Assembly: GCA_030600505.1 (NCBI GenBank)
Contig: JAUVLY010000052.1
Location: 1 to 6,242 of the forward strand
Reading direction: 5' to 3'
Origin: Candidatus Falkowiibacteriota bacterium
GTDB lineage: Bacteria > Patescibacteriota > Patescibacteriia > Patescibacteriales > UBA12075
DNA length: 6,242 nt
Positions within the stretch are counted from its first letter, which is position 1; every line of letters begins with the position of its first letter. Shown here in pieces: positions 1 through 5,101 of the stretch. The notes beneath the pieces are model-generated. The model made no database searches and was not told the origin of the DNA. It saw nothing but the letters and a program-made list of their open reading frames with translations. A program made the translations under genes and the position numbers.

Positions 1-635
1 TTCTCTCTGAAGAAGGTGTTGATGACAAAGACCGTTTTGGCGCTGAACTGGTTTGGATAATTGATCCGCTTGACGGGACCAAGGATTTTATCCAGAAAAC
101 CGGGGAATTCACAATTATGGTCGGCTTGGTCGAGAAACAAGCGGACAAAACCTATCGCCCGATTCTCGGTGTCATCTACCGACCGGTTATGAAAACAATA
201 TATTACGCTATCAAGGGCGGCGGCGCCTGGGCCCGTTACGACGAACATGGGCCGCGCCAACTACAGGTATCTGCCGAAACCGAGTGGCATAATATGGTAA
301 TGCTTACCAGCCGCAACCATTCAACTGATCTGGAACAAAAGCTGGCAAAAAAGCTAGGCATTCCCAAAATCACAACTTTTGGCTCCTCCCTTAAGGCTTG
401 TTTGATTGCCGAGCAAGAGGGACATGTTAATTTAAACACCACACCCAAAACCTTTGAGTGGGATGTCTGCGCCTCGGACATAATCGTTCATGAAGCCGGT
501 GGCAAATTTACTGATTCAAAGGGAAAATTATTTAACTATAATAAAAAAGACCCGCGCAATCAGCACGGATACGCAGCCACTAACGGTATTATCCATGATG
601 AGATTATAGAAAACATAAAAAAGTTATCAAAATAA
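1..635 (+). CDS. cysQ: CysQ-like 3'(2'),5'-bisphosphate nucleotidase / inositol monophosphatase family protein, 5'-truncated by window edge
   Basis: Mg2+-dependent phosphatase of the inositol monophosphatase superfamily, probably hydrolysing 3'-phosphoadenosine 5'-phosphate to AMP in the cytosol. The frame is open from base 3, giving 210 visible residues; family members run about 250-280, so the N-terminus lies off the window and the Met at 117 is internal. Visible motifs: the Ser-Glu-Glu metal-binding element (residues 2-4), the signature WIIDPLDGTKDFI (18-30; metal ligands D21 and D24), then GEFTIMVGLV, and the second signature around WD (153-154) followed by HEAGG. DPLDGTK-(E/D)-F-I followed by GEFT is the CysQ form rather than the plain inositol-phosphatase form, but substrate choice (PAP, inositol phosphate or fructose bisphosphate) cannot be settled from sequence. 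It is convergent with rpoD. The TAA stop lies inside an 18-bp repeat duplicated 62 bp downstream. Confidence 0.9.
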   Translation, partial: LSEEGVDDKDRFGAELVWIIDPLDGTKDFIQKTGEFTIMVGLVEKQADKTYRPILGVIYRPVMKTIYYAIKGGGAWARYDEHGPRQLQVSAETEWHNMVMLTSRNHSTDLEQKLAKKLGIPKITTFGSSLKACLIAEQEGHVNLNTTPKTFEWDVCASDIIVHEAGGKFTDSKGKLFNYNKKDPRNQHGYAATNGIIHDEIIENIKKLSK

Positions 636-703
636 TTTTTTTCTAAGCATATTCTTTGCCACGTGGCATGCCACGTGGCAAAGAATTATCAAAATAATTT
701 TTT
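624..703. repeat. 18-bp direct repeat pair flanking a palindromic insert
   Basis: TTATCAAAATAATTTTTT occurs exactly at 624-641 and again at 686-703. The first copy carries the last codons and stop of the cysQ-like gene; the second is intergenic. The 44 bp between them (642-685) is almost entirely the palindrome at 651-686, which shares its last base with the second copy. The arrangement resembles a small palindromic element flanked by a duplicated target, although 18 bp is long for a transposition duplication and slippage or recombination could also produce it. Confidence 0.8.
651..686. repeat. Perfect 36-bp palindrome made of two tandem 12-bp palindromes
   Basis: Every base of 651-686 pairs with its mirror partner about the centre at 668/669. 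The core is TGCCACGTGGCA, itself a perfect palindrome, repeated head to tail at 657-668 and 669-680; the outer arms are ATTCTT and AAGAAT. It can therefore form one long hairpin or two short ones, in DNA or RNA. A T-tract does not follow directly (the next T-run starts at 698), so it is not a standard intrinsic terminator. A REP/MITE-like dispersed element or a protein-binding site are both possible. Confidence 0.9.
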
Positions 704-707
704 AAAC

Positions 708-745
708 AAAAAGAGCTAATATGCGAATTAACACCAGCTCTTTTT
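708..745. terminator. Bidirectional intrinsic terminator between convergent cysQ and rpoD
   Basis: AAAAAGAGCT (708-717) pairs perfectly with AGCTCTTTTT (736-745), a 10-bp stem with an 18-nt loop. The A-tract on one side and T-tract on the other make it usable from both strands: on + it ends in TTTTTTATTT, on - in TTTTTGTTT. It lies 73 bp after the cysQ stop and about 98 bp after the rpoD stop. The GC part of the stem is short (GAGCT), so termination may be incomplete. Confidence 0.7.
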
Positions 746-771
746 TATTTGATCTTATTATTCGCATGCTT

Positions 772-800
772 GCCCGTCCGAAGCTTTAGCGTAGGCGGGT
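772..800. repeat. Imperfect inverted repeat around an AAGCTT core (dispersed-repeat type)
   Basis: GCCCGTC (772-778) faces GGCGGGT (794-800) around CGAAGCTTTAGCGTA. The arms pair with wobble at 777/795 and, on + RNA, 772/800. I associate sequences of this form (CCGAAGCTTTAGCG between CCCG and CGGG arms) with dispersed intergenic repeats in candidate-phyla genomes; that recollection is not verified here. With the next two hairpins it fills the space between the terminator and the rpoD stop. Confidence 0.5.
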
Positions 801-819
801 GCCCCATTCGTAGTGGGGC
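801..819. other. GC-rich hairpin GCCCCA/TGGGGC
   Basis: GCCCCA (801-806) pairs perfectly with TGGGGC (814-819) over a 7-nt loop. On the + strand it is followed by TTTTCCC, a weak U-run only; on the - strand, the direction of rpoD transcription, it is followed by ACCCGCC with no U-run. It is probably an RNA 3'-end structure or part of a composite repeat rather than a terminator. Confidence 0.5.
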
Positions 820-837
820 TTTTCCCGCTAGGGAAAA
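820..837. other. 7-bp hairpin just downstream of the rpoD stop
   Basis: TTTTCCC (820-826) and GGGAAAA (831-837) pair perfectly across the tetraloop GCTA. In the rpoD transcript it forms 5 nt after the stop codon and could protect the 3' end. No U-tract follows on the - strand, so termination is better assigned to the stem at 708-745. Confidence 0.5.
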
Positions 838-842
838 TAACG

Positions 843-2159
843 TTAATAGTCGCGTAACTTCTGAATCCCTTCATGGCGCTGGATCTTCTCCAGAGCCTTG
901 GCTTCTATCTGGCGGATACGCTCGCGGGTGACGTCAAACTCACGGCCGACTTCTTCAAGCGTATGGGCAACGCCGTCTTCCAGGCCAAAGCGCATTTCCA
1001 ATATCTTTTGCTCCCGCGGGCTTAGCTGGGAAATAACATCCCGGACATAATCCTTTAAGAGCTGCAGCGCGGCCGAACGGTCAGGCGTAACGTTTTTAAC
1101 ATCCTGGATAAAGTCTTCCAGAGTTGAGTCTTCCTCGTTGTCCCCCACGGTTGTTTCAAGTGATATTGTATCCTGGCTGATCTTCATAATATGGCGGACC
1201 TTATCTATCTCCTCGCCCATCTCGGCGCTTATTTCCTCCGGCAAAGGTTCACGGCCCAGGTCCTGGATAAGCTGCCGCTCGATCTGCTGGAATTTATTGA
1301 TCGTCTCCACCATATGCACCGGAATACGGATGGTCCGCGATTGATCAGCCAAAGCCCGGGTAATGGCCTGGCGGATCCACCAGGTCGCGTAAGTTGAAAA
1401 CTTATAGCCTTTGCGGTATTCAAATTTTTCCACGGCTCGAAACAAGCCGATATTCCCTTCCTGGATCAAATCGAGTAGCGACAGTCCCTTGGCGCCGGTA
1501 AACTTCTTGGCAATTGACACGACCAGGCGCAAGTTAGCCTCAATTATTTTCTGCTCCGCCGCCCGCTCCCCTTTTTCTTTCCTTTTCGCCAGCTCAACTT
1601 CTTCATCCGGTGTGAGTAGCGGCACTTTACCGATCTCTTTTAAATACATTTGGATAGAATCGGCTGACAGTTTAGACAAGTCCGTTAAATCCCCTCTTAA
1701 TATGCTATTCACCCGCTCGTCTCCGTCTTGCTTTTCTTCAAAATCCAATATCCGACCGGTGTCTTCAATAATTTGAACAGCGTTTTTTTGCAGATCTTCC
1801 AGAAATAATTCATATTCAAAGGCATATTCTTCTATTTCCGGAAAAATATAAAGCAGCTCGGTTTCGGTTACAAAACCGCGGGTCCGGCCTTTCTCAAGCA
1901 GGTTGCTCGTTTGTCTTTCGGTCGGATGAATTATTTCACGCGGTTCTGTTGATTTTTTCTTAATCTTTTTCTTAAACCCCTTTTTTCTAACAGCTGGTTT
2001 TTTCTTGACCGGCTTCTTTACTGCTTTCTTCTTAACCGGCTTCTTTACTGCTTTCTTCTTAACCACCTTCTTCTTGACCGCCGGTTTCTTAGCCGCCGGT
2101 TTCTTAGCCGCCGGTTTCTTTTTGGTGGTCTTTTTTGTTGTAGACTTTTTAGTTACCAT
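843..2159 (-). CDS. rpoD: Primary RNA polymerase sigma factor (sigma-70/RpoD) with Lys-rich N-terminal tail
   Basis: Housekeeping sigma factor directing RNA polymerase to -10/-35 promoters. The 438 residues read in order: a basic tail (1-70, KKPAAKKPAVKK type), a region 1.1-like helical domain (about 75-135), region 1.2 (about 165-195, DSIQMYLKEIGKVPLLT), region 2 (about 205-283, with NLRLVVSIAKKF, DLIQEGNIGLFRAVEKFEY, FSTYATWWIRQAI and the IRIPVHM end), region 3 (about 284-355) and region 4 (about 358-438), whose helix-turn-helix TLEEVGREFDVTRERIRQIE contacts the -35 element. Having both region 1.1 and a complete region 2-4 marks it as a primary rather than alternative sigma. The ATG lies inside the end of dnaG (11-bp overlap), and no other Met occurs before residue 171, so this start is secure. 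The tail is encoded by tandem repeats. Confidence 0.97.
   Translation of the reverse strand: MVTKKSTTKKTTKKKPAAKKPAAKKPAVKKKVVKKKAVKKPVKKKAVKKPVKKKPAVRKKGFKKKIKKKSTEPREIIHPTERQTSNLLEKGRTRGFVTETELLYIFPEIEEYAFEYELFLEDLQKNAVQIIEDTGRILDFEEKQDGDERVNSILRGDLTDLSKLSADSIQMYLKEIGKVPLLTPDEEVELAKRKEKGERAAEQKIIEANLRLVVSIAKKFTGAKGLSLLDLIQEGNIGLFRAVEKFEYRKGYKFSTYATWWIRQAITRALADQSRTIRIPVHMVETINKFQQIERQLIQDLGREPLPEEISAEMGEEIDKVRHIMKISQDTISLETTVGDNEEDSTLEDFIQDVKNVTPDRSAALQLLKDYVRDVISQLSPREQKILEMRFGLEDGVAHTLEEVGREFDVTRERIRQIEAKALEKIQRHEGIQKLRDY
2008..2120 (-). repeat. In-frame minisatellites (27 bp x2 and 15 bp x3) encoding the sigma-factor basic tail
   Basis: Two exact 27-bp units (2008-2034 and 2035-2061) encode the repeated nonapeptide made of KKAVKKPV plus one Lys. 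A second block of 15-bp units (2078-2092, 2093-2107, and a third from 2108 that diverges after 2120) encodes KKPAA-type pentapeptides. All units are multiples of three, so copy-number change lengthens or shortens the tail without breaking the frame. The near-perfect DNA identity of the units implies recent expansion rather than only protein-level selection for lysine. Confidence 0.85.
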
Positions 2160-4002
2160 ACTCCTGCATTTCCTCGGAAAGAATTTTTAACTCTTCCATT
2201 AAAGTATTAAGTTGCGCAGAATCTGACTCTTGTTCAGCTTTAGCAATTAGCCGCTCAATATCCTTCATCCGCTTTAATAAATTTACTTTTTTTAAAAATA
2301 AAACTATTCTAATCAGCTCGTTTTTGGCCAGATCAGAACTTAGCTCCATATATTCTTTGTCGCCCAAAAATACCAGCCGATTAAGCATTTGCAGCTGGTC
2401 TGCTTGGGTGCTTCTTTCTGGGTTAGCGTCACTCCCTAACCAATCTTTAAAATCTGAGTAAACCAAAGCCGGCGAGCCCTCAGGGCCGCCTGTTATATCA
2501 GGTATAACTATATTATAATAATTTATTAAATTTTTGTAAAGCCCTTGACTATATACGCCTTGAACATGTTCAACTTGAAGATTATTAATAACATAGTCAA
2601 GTAAATCAGGAAATTTTAGGATCAAAGCCAACATTAACTCACTCATTTTTTCCTCCCGGTTTAATTGGCTTATTGGTTTAGCTTCAAGCTCATCACTTGC
2701 TGCTTGGGGTGCTTTGCTTGGCAATGGCTGACTCTGGATTGCTTCTCTAAGTATCTCCTCTTTAACAGCCAGCACTTCGGAGAGAGACTTAAGCCAAAAA
2801 TCCTGCTCGATCCGGTTTCCCAGCTGGGCGATGATCGGCAAAAGGAATCGGCTAACAGCGCGTTTATTCTCAACCTGGTCTAGGTCCTTGTTAGCTAGTG
2901 TCTGGTCAAAATAATACTGCATCATTGGCTTAGCGGATTTTACTGCCTCCTCCCAGGCAACAGGATCTTCCCGAATACAATCATCCGGGTCTTTGCCTTC
3001 CGGTACTTCGATCACTTTTATATTCATTTCCGCCCGCATTGCTTCGCGTATCCCACGATCAGCAGCCATGGCTCCGGCTTCATCCATGTCAAAAGCAATG
3101 GCAATGTTTAAGGTGTAGCGCTTTAGTATTTGAATCTGATCCGCGGTCAGGGCCGTGCCGGAGCTGGCAACCACGTTTTTAAACCCGGCCTGGTGGGCGC
3201 TGATCGCGTCCATTTGCCCTTCAACAATAATGGCCAGATCCTCTCTTTTAATATTCAGTTTAGCCTTGTCCAGGCCAAACAAAATCTTGCTCTTATCATA
3301 TACTTGCGTTGCCGGTGAATTAATATACTTCCCCATTTTCTCTTCCGCTTCTTTCTCCGGGCTAACCCGGGCCGAAAAGGCCACTGTATTGCCGTTGATA
3401 TCATTGATCGGGAACATTATCCGCGCCCGAAAACGGTCGTAAAAACGGGAGCTATTTTGCGACTTAACGATCATTCCGGATAATAATATTTCATTTTCTT
3501 TAAAACCTTTGCTTTTAAGCAGCTTGATCCCCGCGTCCCATGAGTCCGGGCTATAACCGATTTGCCATTCTTCGATTGTGTCTTCGCTTAGCTCTCTTTT
3601 TTTAAGATAATCTCTAGCTCCTTTAGCGGCTGGTGAATTTATAAAATTATAATGATAATATTTCCGGCTCATCTCCAGGATATCTAAGATCCGATTGCGC
3701 TGGCTCTCTAACTTGGGGTCCTGGCGCCTTAGTGTTACTCCGGCCTTGGGCGCCAACAGCCTGAGAGCCTCGACAAAATCAATGCCTTCGATCTCCTGGA
3801 TAAAGCTGAATATATCACCGCCCTTCTGGCAGCCAAAGCAATGCCAAATCTGCTTGTCCGGGGATACCATAAAAGACGGGGTTTTCTCCCGGTGAAATGG
3901 ACACTTAGCCCGGAAATTCATCCCGGCCGGCTTAAGCGGCAGATACTCCCGGATCACATCCACTATGTCCAATTTTTGTTTTATTTCTTCACTAGATTTC
4001 AT
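2149..4002 (-). CDS. dnaG: DNA primase DnaG
   Basis: Synthesises RNA primers for the replisome, recruited by the DnaB helicase. The 617 residues match the usual 580-650. Domain order: a CHC2 zinc-binding domain (about 1-95) with C34-P-F-H37 and C55-F-G-C58; the catalytic core, including DRFRARIMFPI (189-199) and KYINSP (225-230); a TOPRIM fold with E261 in VEGQMDA and the acidic pair D305/D307 in FDMDEAG; and a diverged, mostly helical C-terminal part (about 430-617), where the DnaB-interaction domain is expected. The residue between the two TOPRIM aspartates is Met, where I would expect a small residue (Gly, Ala or Ser). The ATG is preceded by GAGAG at 6-nt spacing, half of which comes from a heptamer repeat. 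The stop overlaps the rpoD start by 11 bp, the classic dnaG-rpoD pairing. Confidence 0.97.
   Translation of the reverse strand: MKSSEEIKQKLDIVDVIREYLPLKPAGMNFRAKCPFHREKTPSFMVSPDKQIWHCFGCQKGGDIFSFIQEIEGIDFVEALRLLAPKAGVTLRRQDPKLESQRNRILDILEMSRKYYHYNFINSPAAKGARDYLKKRELSEDTIEEWQIGYSPDSWDAGIKLLKSKGFKENEILLSGMIVKSQNSSRFYDRFRARIMFPINDINGNTVAFSARVSPEKEAEEKMGKYINSPATQVYDKSKILFGLDKAKLNIKREDLAIIVEGQMDAISAHQAGFKNVVASSGTALTADQIQILKRYTLNIAIAFDMDEAGAMAADRGIREAMRAEMNIKVIEVPEGKDPDDCIREDPVAWEEAVKSAKPMMQYYFDQTLANKDLDQVENKRAVSRFLLPIIAQLGNRIEQDFWLKSLSEVLAVKEEILREAIQSQPLPSKAPQAASDELEAKPISQLNREEKMSELMLALILKFPDLLDYVINNLQVEHVQGVYSQGLYKNLINYYNIVIPDITGGPEGSPALVYSDFKDWLGSDANPERSTQADQLQMLNRLVFLGDKEYMELSSDLAKNELIRIVLFLKKVNLLKRMKDIERLIAKAEQESDSAQLNTLMEELKILSEEMQEYGN
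2170..2175 (-). promoter_or_regulatory. Shine-Dalgarno site for rpoD, inside the dnaG 3' end
   Basis: On the - strand GAGGAA stands 10 nt before the rpoD ATG. A second match, AGGAG (2161-2165), is only 1 nt from the ATG and too close to be used for this start. Both lie within the dnaG reading frame, consistent with translational coupling between dnaG and rpoD. Confidence 0.55.
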
Positions 4003-4008
4003 ATATTT

Positions 4009-4013
4009 CTCTC
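4009..4013 (-). promoter_or_regulatory. Repeat-derived Shine-Dalgarno of dnaG
   Basis: On the - strand GAGAG ends 6 nt before the dnaG ATG. Its first GAG is the end of the last TTATGAG heptamer of the neighbouring array. It therefore sits at the foot of the 3' arm of the imperfect hairpin 4011-4041/4070-4100 and could be partly occluded if that hairpin forms in the mRNA. Confidence 0.5.
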
Positions 4014-4100
4014 ATAACTCGTAACTTATAACTTATAACTCAAATAACATGGTTAAACTACAATCTTGTGAGTTATGAGTTGTGAGTTATGAGTTACGAG
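4011..4100. repeat. Inverted pair of TTRYGAG heptamer arrays upstream of dnaG
   Basis: The left arm, 4011-4041, reads as CTCATAA, CTCGTAA, CTTATAA, CTTATAA, CTC; the right arm, 4066-4100, is TTGTGAG, TTATGAG, TTGTGAG, TTATGAG, TTACGAG, in opposite orientation. The 31-nt segments 4011-4041 and 4070-4100 match as inverted repeats at 26 of 31 positions, with a 28-nt loop (4042-4069). In - strand RNA one of the five differences is a G-U pair and four are mismatches, so a long imperfect stem is feasible. This fills the ITPase-dnaG spacer; I see no other gene or convincing promoter in it. Confidence 0.85.
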
Positions 4101-4103
4101 AAA

Positions 4104-4640
4104 TCAGCTGGCCGCGAACCATTCTTTTAATTTACGAAAGGCCGCACTACGGTGACTAAGCTCGTTCTTGGCTTGCTGCCCCATCTCAGCAAAAGTCTGT
4201 TTTTGGCCGTAAGGCACAAAAATCGGATCCCAGCCAAACTTGCTTGTCCCCCGCGGTTTAACAATTACGCCTTTGACCATACCTTCAAAAAAATGGACGT
4301 CATTTTCAGCGCGTGAATAGCCAATAATCGCCCGGGCTACTGCCGCAGTTTTTTTTGATTCAATGGCAATCCGCGACAGTCCTTTTGCACCTACAGACTC
4401 CAAAAACCACTTAATAAACGGCCCGGGCAAACCGCCCAAGGCATCAAGATGAAGCGAAGTATCTTCAACTATAAATTCTCCGCTTGTGTGTTGGTAGGCT
4501 TGTTCCAGTTTATATCTTATTATAACCTTCGGGTCAAGCGACTGGATCTCAAGTAAATCAATATCTATCTGTTTTAAATCCGGTATAAAAACCTGCGCTT
4601 CCTCAAATTTATTTTTATTACTGGTTATAAAATGTATCAT
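4104..4640 (-). CDS. rdgB: Non-canonical purine NTP pyrophosphatase, HAM1/RdgB family with ITPA-like sequence
   Basis: Hydrolyses dITP/ITP/XTP to the monophosphate, keeping deaminated purines out of DNA and RNA. The 178 residues from the Met at 4640 begin with MIHFITSNKNKFEEA, the family's N-terminal nucleotide-binding element. VEDTSLHL (58-65) holds the probable metal-binding acidic pair, and ALGGLPGPFIKWFL (67-80), FGWDPIF (135-141), FAEM (150-153) and SHR (162-164) follow. The EDTSL and GLPGPFIKWFL wording resembles eukaryotic ITPA more than the ADDSGL and GRPGVYSARY wording of E. coli RdgB. The frame stays open upstream to an ATG at 4709, but those 23 extra codons are pure heptamer repeat (CELRVTS units) without family similarity, so I reject that start. 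GAG with 8-nt spacing precedes the chosen ATG. Confidence 0.9.
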   Translation of the reverse strand: MIHFITSNKNKFEEAQVFIPDLKQIDIDLLEIQSLDPKVIIRYKLEQAYQHTSGEFIVEDTSLHLDALGGLPGPFIKWFLESVGAKGLSRIAIESKKTAAVARAIIGYSRAENDVHFFEGMVKGVIVKPRGTSKFGWDPIFVPYGQKQTFAEMGQQAKNELSHRSAAFRKLKEWFAAS

Positions 4641-4648
4641 ATATTTAT

Positions 4649-4711
4649 CTCGTAACTCATAACTCGTAACTCGTAACTCACAACTCGTAACTCGTAACTC
4701 ACAACTCATAT
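4649..4711 (-). repeat. TTRYGAG heptamer array between the hypothetical gene and the ITPase gene
   Basis: Eight complete CTCRYAA heptamers (TTRYGAG on the - strand) run from 4649 to 4704, with a ninth partial copy (CTCATAT) at 4705-4711. Unit variants are CTCGTAA (five), CTCACAA (two) and CTCATAA (one). The last GAG on the - strand acts as the likely ribosome-binding core of the ITPase gene, 8 nt from its ATG. At the other end the array supplies the TGA stop of the hypothetical gene and an overlapping ATG (ATGA). It lies in inverted orientation to the array at 4066-4100, so the two bracket the ITPase gene. Confidence 0.9.
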
Positions 4712-5068
4712 AAACTTATTCCAAAAACCTTTCTTCTTTTTCTCCGGCTCAGGTTTATCCTTGGCTATTGGTTTAATTAATGATTTTAAACGAGTGATCT
4801 CTTGCTCCACCACTTCACCGTCATACTCGGCGTTATGGGCCTTGGCACCCTGATAGCGCGGACGCTTTTGGTCCAAATGCAGGTTAATGACAGCATTTCC
4901 GCCCATATGGGTAATGTAAATATGAAACCGGGGATAAAAATTACTACCCAGACGCCGGGTAAAACTATCCTGCCCGGTATGCCTGTCCCGAAGAAAAGCA
5001 TAACCGGCCCGCCGAAGAAACTGCTCAGGCTGCTCACTTATTTGATTTTTATTAATTACAAACTTCAT
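4706..5068 (-). CDS. Small conserved-looking hypothetical protein with basic C-terminus
   Basis: I do not recognise a characterised family. The 120 residues hold an N-terminal part rich in Arg/Phe/Tyr (EQFLRRAGYAFLRDRHTGQDSF, residues about 15-36, then RRLGSNFYPRFHIYI at 38-52), a short strand-like NAVINLHLDQKRP (58-70), a GAKAHNAEYDGE segment (74-85) with His, Asp and Glu, a predicted helix (about 85-102), and a Lys-rich tail ending KKKKGFWNKFI. There is no signal peptide or membrane segment. The pattern of conserved-looking charged and aromatic residues resembles a family I associate with candidate-phyla genomes, but I cannot assign a role. A purine-rich GGGGGAGA lies about 12 nt upstream of the ATG. 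The stop is formed by the first heptamer of the array at 4649-4711. Confidence 0.75.
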   Translation of the reverse strand: MKFVINKNQISEQPEQFLRRAGYAFLRDRHTGQDSFTRRLGSNFYPRFHIYITHMGGNAVINLHLDQKRPRYQGAKAHNAEYDGEVVEQEITRLKSLIKPIAKDKPEPEKKKKGFWNKFI

Positions 5069-5101
5069 GTTATTTTCATTATCTCCCCCTCTCTTTTTGC
5101 T

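Noticed and set aside
749..931. 60-codon + strand open frame starting in the spacer
   Set aside because: It runs through hairpins and repeats and then antisense over the rpoD 3' end; the product has no recognisable motif.
1411..1776. 121-codon + strand frame, and other shorter frames inside rpoD, dnaG and the glycosyltransferase
   Set aside because: They are antisense or out of frame to genes with full family motifs and look like composition-driven shadows.
4011..4060. Promoter for dnaG using TATAAG inside the heptamer variants as a -10 box
   Set aside because: TATAAG-like hexamers arise from the repeat itself (CTTATAA units), and no -35-like hexamer lies at a normal distance on the - strand.
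4011..4104. CRISPR array or tRNA-like element in the repeat-rich spacers
   Set aside because: The repeats are 7-bp contiguous units with no spacers, and no cas gene or cloverleaf is present; the same holds for 4649-4711.
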